Shown piece by piece: positions 1 to 13,600 of a stretch of 64,000 bases of DNA (positions within the stretch are counted from its first letter, which is position 1; every line of letters begins with the position of its first letter). The stretch spans positions 221,001 to 285,000 of the forward strand of contig JACATO010001434.1 in NCBI GenBank assembly GCA_018389105.1, written 5' to 3'. The notes below the pieces were generated by a model that saw only the letters and a program-made list of their open reading frames with translations, was not told the origin of the DNA and ran no database searches. The stretch comes from Nautilus pompilius. Its lineage: Eukaryota > Mollusca > Cephalopoda > Nautilida > Nautilidae. The position numbers and the translations under genes are program-made.

Positions 1-320
1 CTCCTATACAAGTGGCATCATCTATTTGACTTAGTGTGTCACCGATAAAAAAAAGAGTCTTTTTTCCTATCCCCCCCTTTTTTCCGTTTCCATTTGGTCA
101 GGGGCTGTGTACATGTAGCTGAATGCAGAGGGGGTGGTCTGTAACAGCGGCCATCTTTCTCGGTAACAGAGCGTTACGATCACCAGTACTGTTTTGAACC
201 CTTAATAGCCGAACGTAACTGACCGAGCTGCTCTCAACATGCAGTCTCACCAGTCCAGATAAATAAGACACTACAAGAACTAATAATACTAATATTTCAC
301 CCCGTCCCTGCCCCCCCCAG
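1..320 (+). other. Intron of the AGC kinase gene (5' end off window)
   Basis: No coding exon is seen before the acceptor at 319-320, which has a C-run polypyrimidine tract. The window begins inside this intron. Confidence 0.6.
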
Positions 321-3300
321 TATGAAGCTTGCTTTGTTTTAGATTATTACAAAAATGGGACTTTGCTGGAATTGGTGAAAAAGAAGAAGTGCTTGACAGA
401 GCCTGAAGCGATGTAAGTATGTTGCTGTTATATATGTTAAGGTCAGAACCTAAAATTAAGGTTAGCCTGGATCCTGGAAGCACACAACACACTCTCCCAT
501 GTCTAAGCTTTTGTATCACAAAAAAGCAACAACAGAACTATTCTTTGCCGAAGTCGCAAGTTCCAGGCTCCGCGTGGTACAAGATCGGCAATGTTTCCCA
601 GTTTGTTTTTGTAGTGTGAAGAAGGGGAAAAAAAAAATTAAAGGGAGATAACAACGGTGTCAAAACCAAACCAAAACTTCATTTTCATAGTTAACGACAC
701 TTAACCATTGCATAGACATAGACTCTAATTCTGAAAATCTGGATCTGCCCATAGGATGTAGTTAACTCTATGTGCTACAGCAATTACCGCTCAACTGAGA
801 ATCTAGTTACCGAATCCATATTGAGAGCATATACTTACACTGATGCACAGTTTGTTCACATATTTATCCATCATTTTTCATATTCAAATGGACCTCTGGC
901 GCAGTGATGAACCTTTGGACGTTGTCTTTGGTGTACTAACTTTTTCAAATTCCTTTTACGGATCAAAGGCGATGTCTGAAAAACTGCTTTGGTCTTTGTT
1001 GGATGTGTACCTGTGAAATATCTCAACCGCAATGGATTCTTGCTGCCAGGGATGTGAAACCTGTAGCCACAATCTAATGGCTCATCAGGTAGCGAAGAAA
1101 TTATTCTCTTTCTAAACGCAGTGTTTATCTATCATCTCACCTGGATGTTGATGTAGCAATGATGTCTCTGATCTCCATAATTCATCTGCTTCACCACTGC
1201 TGCATTCCTGTTAGCCAATAATCGCTTCGGACTCTAAGTTATCGCCCCTGGAACGTAGATTTTCTAATATTTTCTATTTATCGATTTATATTTTTGACTT
1301 GTACAACTATCAAAGATAAAAAGGTAGAAAAACATTTATACATAAGTTATAATTTGCCATATTAATCGTGGAAGAAGGAATATTTTTCGTTTTTTTTTTA
1401 AAAAAAATTTTATTTATTTAGATTTTATTCAGCTGAAGTCAGTGAAGGGATGTATTTCCTTCATTCTCATGGAATTATTCATCGGTAAGTGTGCGTTGTT
1501 GGTTAAAAAAATCTACAAACACATTAATTTAACCCTGTCATCCCCGTGGCTACACCTACACAAATGTCCACCCTTTTATCAGCACTGTGTATTAGCTTGT
1601 TATGATAATTTATTTAACACCTGTTGCTCTTGTGTTTACAGGTGGTTCTTTAAGATTAGGTCAATCACAAAAATTCTTTTAATCAATGTACAAGTGCTTT
1701 TCTTTATAGGATTTAGTTTACATAATTGATTCCAGCCTACAGTTTGCACCATCTCCCAGCAGCCTCTATAATACAGGAGCAGTTCTGAAAAACTGCAGAT
1801 TATAAGGAAGTTTTGTTTTTCTTTTTAAATAACAAAATTAATTTTCACTGGCTGCATAAGTTCTTTACATTATAAATGTCTGGTATATATATATATAATG
1901 TAACCTGTTTGAGAGAGGTTGTCTATATTCTAAGAACCATTTTCCAAATATTTTAGATTAAAGAACTGTACGGTATATATCATTGTTCATTAAATGTAGC
2001 CAGTAACTTTCAATGGATCCTATGAAATACTTTTGAAAAGTGAACCTCTAACACAAGAAAAGGAATTACTATTTAATTTTGTTTGCTTTTTTTAGAAAAT
2101 AGTAATATTTATTTTCAGTAAAGCAAATACATTTTGTATAAACTGAATTCTCTTATAATTTCAGGGACTTAAAAATAGATAATGTGATGCTGGATAATAC
2201 TGGACATGTAAAACTCATTGATTTTAGTTGCAGTTTTATCGGCTCGCATGAGAAAAACTTATCAAAGATGAAATGTGGGACAAAGAAAAATTTCCCCCCT
2301 GAAGTAAGTTACAGTACAACATGCAACATCAGTGTTAGCTAGATTTCCATCTATCTGTGCATCCACAAAAATCTGAAGCCTCTTAGGATAACACCTTTTG
2401 TACCATCACAATTCTTGCTTCTTTAACTTGCTAATACTACTTTGTCAATTTCAATGGTGATTTTTCTGGCTTGCAACATTTACCAGTAACTAATCTTTTA
2501 GAAAGCTGAATACAGCAACATATTAGAAGTAATAGTTTCATGTGGACATCCAATCGTAGAGCAGTAAACTTTAATAAATGCTCACTCTAATATTAGCTGT
2601 AGCATAATTACAGTGTACATATATGAGAAACAGAAGAGCAAGAAACATTACGCAATCACATTTTATAATTATTTTAAAATATTTTAAACCTTTAAAAAAT
2701 GTGGTTTTACTGCTAAAACATTTTTAAAAAGGTCTTAGAGAAGAGTTTGTAGGATAATAGTTTATGCATATTCTCAACTTAAAAAAAATTTTTTTTTCTT
2801 CAGATAATCTTAAATAGTGGCCATGACAGTTCTGCTGATTTGTGGGCATTTGGGTTATTGATATATCGATTATTAACTGGACTGGTAAGTGAATTTGATG
2901 TTTTAGAGAGACTTTTCGTTTTTATCGTCATTGCAGAAAATTTTGGAAAGGTCATATCCTTAATCGTCACTATCTGTTAACATCAGGCAAATAGAACAAG
3001 GTTTCATGGCACCACAGTTGCTGAAAAACCCTGCCATCTTTCCTACCGGGGATCTACGACTTTCTATAGTGCCGTGATTACTACAAGCATTGCCATTTCT
3101 CCACCTTTTCTCTGCCACTGCACTTATAACTTTAGCCAAGGTTCTTCTATTTTGTTTTTATCTAGAACTAAATCCCCTTCCTACCTGGCTCTTGAGTTCA
3201 GCAAGACACAATGGCCTCTTCTTCCTGTGTGTCCTTAAAGCCGAGCTCACTGATTTCTAGTATGCTGTAGGATATATCTCTTACAAATAACATTTATTTA

Positions 3301-6300
3301 TCAGTAAAGGGAACTTAAGTGTAAGAAAGAGATAACTACTAGAGTCCAAGAAAAAGGACTGAATAATTAGAATTCTTGCCTTATTAACCAACCTATTTAT
3401 TTAATCTCATTGGAAATCTTTTTGGAAAAATGCACATTAAATCTTTAATTTGGATTTGTAAAAAAAGGAAAGTGTATTTATTTGCAATTATTTCCCTTTG
3501 TGACATTTTCTAAATGCCTACTAGAGATCAAAATTGACTTATATGTTTATTTTTAAAATGAAAATTGTATATTTACAATTGAGCTACTACACACGTTACC
3601 TGTTTGAAATTTTAATGTGTGCTCCCAGTGACAACTGTACCATCTGCTTCCTTTGCATCATAAGAAAGAATAAAGTTGGAAATGTTGATAAAAACAATTG
3701 CTTTCAACCAAGTGATGCCACCTCCTTTAACCCTTTCTTTGCCGTCATTTCTATTAACAGCAGATTCACTCCTCCATCGACCGATGATTTGGGAATTGCC
3801 TCCCCTCCAAGGCCATTCCCCAAAGCTTAAACTATCGATATCTGGTGCCACTGACCAGCCGTCTACTGAGTGTCGCAGAAACTGTGTTAACACCAGAGAT
3901 CTCCGACTTTGGCAGGGAAAGGGTTAAGAAGCTATTTCAGAATCGATGGGATGCTGAGTAGCGCAGAGGTACACAAGGGGAATGAGATGCCCAGAACACA
4001 TTTCTGTCAGGGACTTCCAGAATGGCTATATTTGATTCCCTAACTGGCAAAGCAATGTGATTATTTTAGATTTCAGATGGTGAATTTGGAGACCCTCTTG
4101 TCGCTTGTTTTGGCTTTGAGGGTGGTTAGGGTCTTGTGGCAAACTTTACCAACCGAAGCCTCCGCAGCAATGTCTACATGGATTGTGTCCCCACTTTTTT
4201 TTTACTCAAAGGGATAAAAGTATTCTCTTGGATGAATTCCTTTCTCTATGGCAGGGATTTGTAACATAATTCAGTTTGCCTGTTTTCTGAGTCCTCTAAA
4301 AGTTAAAGCAACCGTCACAACTGTTTAGTAAGAGTCGGGCTTTAACTGTAACGGAGACACAGACAGAAAACTGGCTGGGGGTCACCAGTACAAACCAGTT
4401 TTCCCTGTGACAAAAAAAATGAAACAACTGATATTGATAAATATCTAATTTAAAAATTGATTTTTATAAAACTTTCTGTGATTATCAGAATTCACCAGAA
4501 ATCAGAATGCAATACTGTTATCACCATATTAGGAAAGCGGTGGAAAAAAAAGAATATCTGTCGCTGCTCCGGTTCGGATGCTGGATCAGTTATTCTGATG
4601 CCTTGTCACAAGTACAGATTTTATATATATATATTTTTACTTGCTAGTGTTTACCAACAGAGATATAGTTAAATAATAACATAACAGGCTGCTTATTTCA
4701 TTTATAACTGTTTTTCTTTTCAGGATGCTTTTGAGGATGCTCTCTTTTTGAGTTTTTTAAACAGTACAAAGGCTAACACATATGAAACTGTGTTAAAAGT
4801 AGGTGAGCTTTCCCTGATCCAGCTTAGCTGTTATCTTTAAGAAAGGAGGGCAGGGAGTTTATAAATTGGGAAGTAAAGAATAGGCAACAAATGCTCTCAC
4901 CCACTGTCTCCTGTTTTCTCCCTCTCTCTTTCCCTTTTTTTTTTTTGCCGCCAGTGTTTGATAATCCAGCTGGAAAAACTACTAAGTGTTATCATTAGTA
5001 GCAGATAGAAGTACACAACAACCAGTGATGAGGGATAGTGGTCAGGTACCATTAAAACATGAAACTTCACCTCACCCCTTCTCTCCCATTTGTATGAGGG
5101 ACTAACACTTTGTCGTAATCTGTCTCAGTCAGTTAACAAAGGGAGTTTTTCAGAATGCATGGGTTTTAATGTGTTGGGTTACCAATTCTTTCTGCAATCA
5201 ACAGTTACCAAACTAGGGGCCATGGATATAAATTGCCAGCTCAGCTAGATATTAGAAAAATATTTTCTATCATTGAACTTGCAGTTAAATTGAATAAATT
5301 ACCTGCTTTAGTTGTTGATAGTGTTATTAGTGTAATCCATTTTAAAAATCAAATGATGGCCATTGGGGGATCTTGTATAATTCCCTGATGGTTTTCTATC
5401 CTCTTGTAGTAAGCAAATTTAAACTCAAACTTAAGTATCCCATAATGCATTGTGCCAGGAAATGAAGAGCTGGAGAAGAGCTGGTTGTCACTTAGTTTAT
5501 GTTAAGTAAGAACACAGCTGATATATTCTGAGAATTTCTTAATCTCAGAACAAACCAGGCTTGGCAGTGTGTAAGACTTTAAAAATTGATTGGATTTATT
5601 AAAATAAATCTACCTAAAAATCTGAAAAAAGATATATGAAAGCAGGATTCAGGTGCAATTCAAAAGGAGTTAGAATCAGAATTAAATAAAAAGCTAATAT
5701 TAGGCTAGTTTCACTAGTATTAATATGACTATTTTTTTAATACCTGTATTTGAGAGTATGATACATTTTTCTTAAAAATACTTAAAATTATTTACAAATA
5801 TTTATATAATTAAAAACTTTCAATATGCATTTGTTGAAGAGAATAATAACCCATGAAAATTACTTGAGGAATAATTACTGTATGTTATGATTTAAAATAA
5901 ATGGTATTTTTAAAAAAAATCTAGACTATGAAAAGTTTTCACCTTATAAAAATCAGGATTTTAACTTAACTTTTACATTTTAATAATCCAGAAATGCAGA
6001 TTGCCACTTATAATTTACAATCTGAGACAGAGTAAATGTCATTACTTCTGACCAAAATGTGCTTCAAGATCATACATTCTAACTGCTGCAGAAATTTAAA
6101 ATAAATTTAGAGCTCTTTCATCTTTTGGTTGCCCTTGATTAGTTCCAATAATAAACTGAATTAATTATCATGTATGTAACAGTGTCATTTAATTTTCTTT
6201 CTTTCTTTTAATCCTCTGCATATCACCTAGTACTCTTCAAATCTGTATTACTCGGCATAAATTGAGCCATGGGGTCTGTGGCACACAGTACCTTCCTCAT

Positions 6301-9300
6301 TAATATAACCCATTGAAATGACAAATCTGTATTACTTCATCCCTATGCATTTTGCATTAGGAGTGTTTACTAAATATACAGCGAGTTCAACTTAATACTA
6401 GCCAGTGTTTCTTGGATGGGGTGTAAATGTATTTCAAGAAGTATGTGGAGGATTAAAACAGTCATAACATTGACCAGACACTCTTCTTTAACATGCATTA
6501 AAGATTTCTCTGTATAGTAATTACACTAATTCTTCCCTTTCTTTTTTTTTCCAGAAAAAATATGAATCTAGTGCACTTTCCTCCCCAGGATTTCATGACA
6601 CACATAGTTCTGAGGCTTCCAAAATAGTGAGTTCCAAGATTATCTTCTGTTGTCTCAGTGAAGCAAACAGCAGAGCAGCTAGTGGTGGGGGGGAGAAATG
6701 TTGACAGATTTATAAGACCTCTTAAGTCTCCTACATAGATATAATGGTTTTAAAAAAAGAGAGAGAGAGAGAACGCTAAGGCTATGCTTGCAAGAGAGAT
6801 ACAGACTGATACAAACAGAGGTAGTTTATTTAAGACAAGATGTGCGATACATCTCAGGCAGACAACCTGTTCTAAATCATTCTGAAATCTCTCATCTCAC
6901 ACTTCACATATTCTTCTTTCTCAAAAGTTTGAGAACAATCATTCCTGGAACAACAGTGCCATCTGGTGCCAAAGGGAAACTACAAAGTAAGCATGCACAG
7001 TATAAAAACAGACAAAGGCTGTTGAAGGGAAGTAACTATGATAAAAGACAGTGTTAGTGATTTATTATTATTATTACAATAATAATAATAATAATAATAT
7101 CTGAGTATTTGAATGAGTGCTTATCTAAAATTTACTAAAACTGCAGTATATAAAGGTAAAGCAAATTAAAACTTTTGAAACAAAATGAACTGAAATGTAT
7201 TTTTTTCATATTTTGAAGAGATATTAAAGGGTTTGGTGTGAAGATAGGTATCATTTGCATTATGTGATAAATTGATGTTAGAGACAGTTTCAGACAGGTG
7301 TGTAATGTGAGTAAGTCATGAATCCTGATCCAGGAATGACTAACTGTTTTTTTTTTTTAAATGAATATATATTTAGTTTTCAAAAAAGAAACTGGATTCA
7401 CATTTATTAATCTCCAATAATAATAACAAACGGTGATGCATTTATTCTGATTAAATATGTCTACGCCTACATCCTAACAGATTTAGAATTTTTCCCAGTC
7501 TGAAGCAGCCTCTCCTCGATTAGATCTTATAATAAACCTCCGGGATTTCATAGTAGTTGTTTGCACAATTGATAATGATACGTACTCCAAAGATAAGCAG
7601 GCAGTTACAATATCGTGATGATAATGGCCAGTCTCTTTGCTTGCTTTTGCAGTGGAACAATTTCATGCAACAGAACACAAAGTGGCTGTACAATGTAATT
7701 CTGTATGAAGAACCATTTTACCCTAGATTCATATCTGCAGAAGCCACAAGCATTTGCAAAGCTGTAAGTGTTGCCACTTTAACCCTCTACCTGACAGTTT
7801 CACACAGGGAAAAGTGAATGCGAAATGAAGTATTTCTAGAAGGGAAATCCCTTGTCTGTAATGTACATTAAAAAAAAAAAGAAAGAGAAAGAAAAGACTT
7901 TGAAGAAGATTTTTGCTTGGGAAAGGAAAAGAAAAAAATAACCAGATCAAAACATGTCAGAAACTATAATCAGTTACCTTGGATTGTAATCAAATAATGC
8001 ATGCATGATATTTTTTTTTCAAAAATAATTATCCTACTTTTACTAGTCTTAGCTTTCTAGTTGGCAGCAGCTGAATTTTAATTTCAGCTTAAAAAGTCAT
8101 TGTTCAGTTTCTTCTTTTATATTTAATTGTTGTTGTTGTTGTTGTTGATTTTTTTTCGCCTAAATGTCGGTCTGCCAGAAAATATATTATGTTCATCTTG
8201 CGGTAGGTGGAAGTTGGCTAATCCAAAATTATATTCTGTGTAAGCCTATTTATAAAGGCCATAGAGCCTACATAATGAGATCAGGGGGAGGATAACAATG
8301 AATTTAAAAAAAAGGAAGACAAGCAGGTTTCTGTGTTTATTAATTTGAGATGCATTTCTAGATTTACGTTCGTGTGAAGCCCAGTTACAGTAGCAACACT
8401 ATGATGGCATCCAGCCGGGCTTCATTTGGACATTCCTAGTTGCACTCTATGGCTAAAAGACATTTGATATGTGTACAAGAGCCATCCATCACTTGTAGAA
8501 TTAGTTGTTTCTTCTGGTATCAAAATGGCACCTTTGCTTCATCGAAAATACTGTTAGCCTAGAAATATACTCACTTATCTCACTAAAGACAGCAATATTA
8601 CCTTACTTTCATATCTTCTTCAGTAGTTGCTGTCTACCCTTTACTAATTGTCCCAAGCAGTTCAGTGGCCAGCTGATCACTGTCACCAGATGCAGTAGAA
8701 ATTGTCAGATTAAGCACTATAAATCCACATCTGGAAAATAACTTTGTACTGTACAAGTCTCCAAGTAACCTACCATAACTGATATGCCCAGTAGAGAACT
8801 TTTATGATGGGAATGTTCTGCAGGACCTCAGTCAAACTTTTCCAATGGACTGAGTGTGCACATTCTTCTGGAATGTGGATAATGAGTTAAAAGTATGTAA
8901 ACTGGATAAAACTATGCACAACTGCTTGATTCTCTTTCATTTTGTCTGAGCTGGAGATAGTTCTACAAAAGATTAACTAACAAAAAAAGTGGATGACAAT
9001 CTGTGGTCAATGATGGCTCGATAAAGGTTCCTATTAGAGGACTGTGAAGACGCATTATATTGGCTAAACAGGTTAGTCTACCTAAAGCTTTTCTTAATAC
9101 AAATTTTTTAAAAATTACACAAGAAAAAATGCAGTGGGAATGAAGATCAGATCAGTTTACATAGGAAAACATTTAACATTACTGAAATTTTCTTATGAAT
9201 TTACTTTGGAGAAGAAACTAACTTAAAGTATAACTAATCCACAAAACCCAAAATTACAATAAAAATGTCATTTATAAATCTAGTAAGATCCATCCTTAAA

Positions 9301-9541
9301 TGATATACATCAGTGAGGATACCTGTGTAATTTTGTTTTATGAAAACTCAACTTTCATATTTAAATTTAACTTAATTTTTTCTTTTATCAGCTTCTTATG
9401 AAAACAAAGGAAAATCGACTAGGTGGTGGACTTAATGGTCAGAAGAATCTGCAGGCACATCCATTCTTTCGAAAGGTATCATGGAGCAAAATAGGAGCCA
9501 AGGAGGAGACACCACCATACTTTAGCAATCCCAGCAACTAA
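321..9541 (+). CDS. Divergent AGC (PKC-like) protein kinase, 3' part of gene, 8 exons
   Basis: Exons by splice sites and phase: 321-412, 1422-1484, 2165-2303, 2804-2884, 4724-4798, 6555-6626, 7653-7763, 9392-9541 (TAA at 9539-9541). Together they give 260 residues of a serine/threonine kinase, starting at the hinge (YEACFVLDYYKNGTL), so the glycine loop, lysine and helix C must lie upstream of the window. Visible motifs: catalytic loop HRDLKIDN split across exons 2/3, GHVKLIDFS (DFG position reads DFS), CGTKKNFPPE (APE position reads PPE), SADLWAFG, LYNVILYEEPFYPRFIS, KENRLGGG and HPFFRKVSWSKIGAKEETPPY. The order and wording are those of PKC/PKN-type AGC kinases. The protein stops seven residues after PPY, so the turn and hydrophobic motifs of the AGC tail are absent. 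About 60 residues (exons 5-7) lie between LLTG and LYNVILYEE, where most AGC kinases have a shorter linker. Subfamily unassigned; catalytic Asp residues are kept, so activity cannot be excluded. Confidence 0.85.
2885..4723 (+). other. Kinase intron 4 holding a piggyBac-type MITE
   Basis: Non-coding between the phase-0 donor at 2885 and the acceptor ending at 4723. Apart from the MITE at 3727-3927 I see no gene. ORFs here are short and unrecognisable. Confidence 0.6.
3727..3927. mobile_element. piggyBac-type MITE with TTAA target duplication
   Basis: A 193-bp body lies between two TTAA tetranucleotides (3727-3730 and 3924-3927). It starts CCCTTTCTTTGCC and ends GGCAGGGAAAGGG, an inverted repeat matching at 11 of 13 positions. 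TTAA duplication with CCC-starting termini is the known signature of piggyBac superfamily elements. It has no coding capacity, so it would have been mobilised in trans. Confidence 0.6.
4799..6554 (+). other. Kinase intron 5
   Basis: AT-rich non-coding sequence. The donor was chosen as AAA|gtaggt because the alternative AAAGTAG|gtgagc would put TGA in frame in the next exon. Nothing else recognised. Confidence 0.5.
7062..7099. repeat. (TTA)n/(TAA)n inverted microsatellite
   Basis: A TTA triplet run is followed, across CA, by an ATA/AAT triplet run, forming a self-complementary AT hairpin in kinase intron 6. Confidence 0.8.
7764..9391 (+). other. Kinase intron 7
   Basis: Between exon 7 and the terminal exon. 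It contains a (TTG)7 tract at about 8127-8147. No coding homology or transposon was recognised. Confidence 0.5.
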
Positions 9542-9665
9542 CCAGTAAGCATCTTTCCCTTTAGGGATGCTTTTGTACCAGAGTTCAGATGAAATTCTGT
9601 TTAACAATGTTGTTGAACATGTTGATGAAATTATGGTGGTTTTAAATGTCATTAATAGGATAATT

Positions 9666-9671
9666 AATAAA
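9666..9671 (+). terminator. Candidate polyadenylation signal of the kinase gene
   Basis: AATAAA lies 125 bp after the kinase stop codon. It is the first canonical hexamer downstream; cleavage site not determined. Confidence 0.45.
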
Positions 9672-10656
9672 GTTAGCATTCTTCCTACCAAACACACGAC
9701 ACACACACACTGCAATAGTTTATTGAATACAACACAATATATACTTGTCATTTCATTCAAAATTGTACTGAATTTTCTTCCCATTTATTTTGAAATACAC
9801 AGATGATGACCAAAAGGACATTGACTCCCTGTGTAACTTTCATTTTAAAAAGATGCCACTTACAAAACAATTTTACCAATTTAAGTGGGTCTGCAAGTGG
9901 TATCAATTTGGCTTCCATAAGCTAAGGATTTTAAAACTTCCCACAATGCAACGCTACGCTTGCCTACAAGTGAAAGTCCTTAGGCTGTCTGCCAGTCTAC
10001 ACACAAAAGCGGTCCCAAAACTCATTCTTTCGGTGAATGACGGGTTTTTTTTTTTTGTAGTGTTTCACTTTGTCTGCTGAGTTGATTTGACAGCTAAACG
10101 TTTGTTAGTTTTCCGCGACGATCGGTACCTTAATCGTGAGTCTCCATAGCGGTGCTGGCAACTACCGGCACAAGGAAGTTGGATTCGGAACCCGGCAGTT
10201 TTAAATAGTTTCATCTCCCACATCTCAAGATACACCACTTCTGAGTTTCTGATTTAATCTGGATACAAAACTACTTTCTCTCGCCACAGTTCTAAACTAC
10301 GTTAAAAAAATAATAATGTTAATCTATCTCACTCTCTCTCTCTTCACCTTAATGGTGACACTATTTCATGAAATGTAAGGAGTTGGGAGACAATAGTATC
10401 TATTGTCTTTCTCTTGTTTGCTTCAAGCCACAGTTTTTAAATTTATACATTTATGTGTTTTGATTTATCAATCTATTATTTTGTTAGGTTGTGGGGGGGG
10501 GTTTATTATTTTTTTTATGACTATTTCTTTTTCGATTAAGGGAAATCGTTAAGCTATTTGAGGATGGGAATTTCGTCGGTGGGTTTACACCGCCGCGTAT
10601 TGTTTTCTGCACGGGACAAAAATAGGATGTACACCGGTAAAAATTTTAAAAAAAAA
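9672..10656. promoter_or_regulatory. Intergenic region with the probable CENPO promoter
   Basis: About 1 kb between the kinase 3' end and the CENPO start. The stretch 10100-10620 has scattered CpGs and CG-containing words unlike the flanking AT-rich DNA, and includes a G run at 10492-10501. A promoter is inferred from position and composition only; no TATA box or initiator stands out. Confidence 0.35.
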
Positions 10657-13600
10657 ATGGAGGGCAACGAGAAACTGCGGAATCGTGAGTGTAATCAGAT
10701 TAGCTTAGATCTCTGTTTTTGACTGCATCTCCTTTATTTTAGATATTAAAATAAAAACATTTAAATCTGTTTTCGGTTGTCTTTTTTTATTACTCCGCTC
10801 GTTAAATGGCGGTTAGTTTTCAGTTTACCTCAGTAACCCGTGTAGTAAACCTTCCCATTAATTCGCTCATGGATACAATTCTTTCTCTTTGTAGACGATA
10901 TTGTTTACTAATAATTAAATAATATCAAATAAATTGAATTTTGTTTTCAGGTTCGAATAATGTATACGTGTCGATTATTTAAATATTTTACTGCTGTACT
11001 ATATAATTTACGTGTATTATGTATGTATCGTCATCAGGAGCCAGTGACGCCCGTAAACATCGGATGCAGGGAAAAAAAAAACTGCACATGCTGGATATTC
11101 CTCTCCAGTATGGGCACCGGTAGAAAGTCCCTACTAGAAGTCTTCATTTTTAGACGTGGGAGGAAGCCAGAGGGTGCCCGGAGGTGGCGGGGAACGAGCG
11201 AGAAGAAATCGTACTGGGGAGATAAGGCCAAAACCGAGCCGGTCCTAACTCCGTCTCTCCACCTTAGCAGTCCAATAGTTGGCTAGCTTAACACACACAC
11301 ACACACAAGTCTTAAAGTGATACTGTAGTTGATAAAAACTAATTTTTGCTGCATTGTAACAAAAAATAACTGCTTTTAATAAATTTATTAATAAATTTTA
11401 ATCTGTATTTTGTCCCTTACGAGTTTTTTTTTATTTTATTTTGATTTTTAAAGGAGACAAGAAATTAGTAGGTATCCTGAGCTGTTGAGAATATGAGATT
11501 TTTTTTGTTAATTAAAAAAAGAATCTGTTATCTTATATAATGTGATTTTTCTATTCTATAGCTTCAACTAGGGATGTAATGAAAGATTTGAATAAATTAG
11601 GGGAAGAGATTGCACAGAAGAATAATGAAACAGTGAAACAAAATCAGTACAGAGCAACGCTAATTCGACTTTACCACCAATACAATGAACTGCAGAAGAA
11701 ACGAAGGCTGCTGAAAGAAGAGTTGTCAGAATTTATTCTGAGGGTAATGACTGCACCTCTGTTGTGTTTTGTTGATATTCTTACTTAGCTATTTAAATGT
11801 TTATTAATAGAAAACTAAAAATACTAAATTTTCTTAATGGGGGAAATAGTTTACAAATGTAATTTTCTTTTTTCATACTTTTATCTTTTTTCCTTTAATA
11901 CCTTTGATTAATGAAAAGCAGCAACTGTGGATAAACTTAAAAAAGAAAAACAAACCATTGATGGTTTAGTGATAACTGACATCAATGGGTAACTGTCTAG
12001 TTTTATTTGGATCACTGTTACCTGTTAGTAAAGATTAAACTTAAAGAAAGGTTGTATATTTTAAGATGATGAAACTGATAAACTGCAGCACTAGAGCAAT
12101 CCAAAAAGAGAGATTTTTGTTGTATCTTACCTCCATAACAGATATTATGCCAACTTGGGTTTTAGATGCTAGAATCTTGGTTATTTTAGTTGCATGGCTA
12201 ACCTCATTTTCTTCCCTCCCTCTAACAGCAGACAGATTGCATGTAAAACTTTACGTTTATGAAGTAAACAAAAATGTAGTACATTGTTCATTGTGAAATT
12301 TAAAAAAAAAATATATATCTTTTGTTTTCTTCAAAATTTTGCTCTTGTTGCTTAATTAGAGAACAGCAGATTTGGTCATTTTACAATTTTTAAAGTTTTA
12401 TATGTGTTAAGAGTTGATTATATTTGCAAAAATAATTAAATTTTAAAAAAATTATTAAATTACAAAAAAAAGTAAATATGCATTATTAATTTACTGTTGA
12501 GCTATCACCAACATCTACATTTAAAGAAAGTATATGTATTTTTTAATTATCATATCATTGAATAGCTTACTGTAGTTAATCCAATAAAAATGTTTATGTA
12601 TGTATACTCTGAAAATTTATTAAAATTTCATGTTACTCCAGCTTTCAGAAAGTTGCACAGTTTTCTTTGAATTGGTTTCCAATCCACTCTTCTCTTTTCT
12701 TTTTCAGCCAGTTGTTTATGAAAAGACCAGATCATCAGAGTGGAAAAGCAAAAATGCAGAATCTGAGCTAAACAGTGCCAAAGCTAGAAAAAGGTTCCTT
12801 GAGGATCTTCTTCAGCTGTACTCTCTGACTGGTGAGCATCATCTTTTTTTTTAACAGTGGAAACGTTTTTAAAGATTTGATATCTGGAAACTATCTTATA
12901 AAGGGGTTTTCACATTGTATTTATTTTCTCTGAAGTCAGTAAACACTCCACATTGCCAGCAAGAATGAATAAAATGATGTTCACGAGAAACTCCAAGTCC
13001 ACTTGGATATGATTAAGTATATAATTTTCAATGCCAAACCCATGTTTTTTTTCGTTTTTTTTAACCACAGAAATTTCAAAAGCTTAGATGCTTTCAACTG
13101 ATTTGTGACCAATATTTTTCATAACCTCTTTGTTTAAACCTGTATTTTATTTAATAAATGTATATGTGCAAAATATATGGTGTTAAAATTATTATGGTGG
13201 GATGTGTATAACTAAAACTGTACAGATGTTGTGAATTTTTTCATTGTAGCTATATATAAAACAAAATGTAAAGATTTGAAAAGGTTTGTTATATTTTATG
13301 CTACTGTAAGAGGCAAACATTGAAACTAATAAAAATTGTGGTTATGTATTGTGAAAGGTGCAAGTCTCAAAATGGCATTTTTTTCTATTTTATGTAAGTG
13401 TCAGGGTGGTTAACTTAAAGTGCATAACAACCATTGTGATTTTTCATTGTTTTGTTAATTTTATTTGTATGCTGCCATTTTGGAAACTCAGAAATGCATT
13501 GTTGGAAGGATGAAAATCTGGAAAACTTTATAATTTTTTTGATGCCAATTGATAATTATACACACTATTAAGTTGAAAGTAGTTTTTAATGATTGTTTAT

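Noticed and set aside
9790-10080. 96-codon ORF between the kinase and CENPO
   Set aside because: No homology, ends in a poly-Phe run from a T homopolymer, and lies in the presumed promoter region.
10960-11286. 108-codon ORF overlapping the SINE copy A
   Set aside because: Most of its length is repeat sequence; no gene family resemblance.
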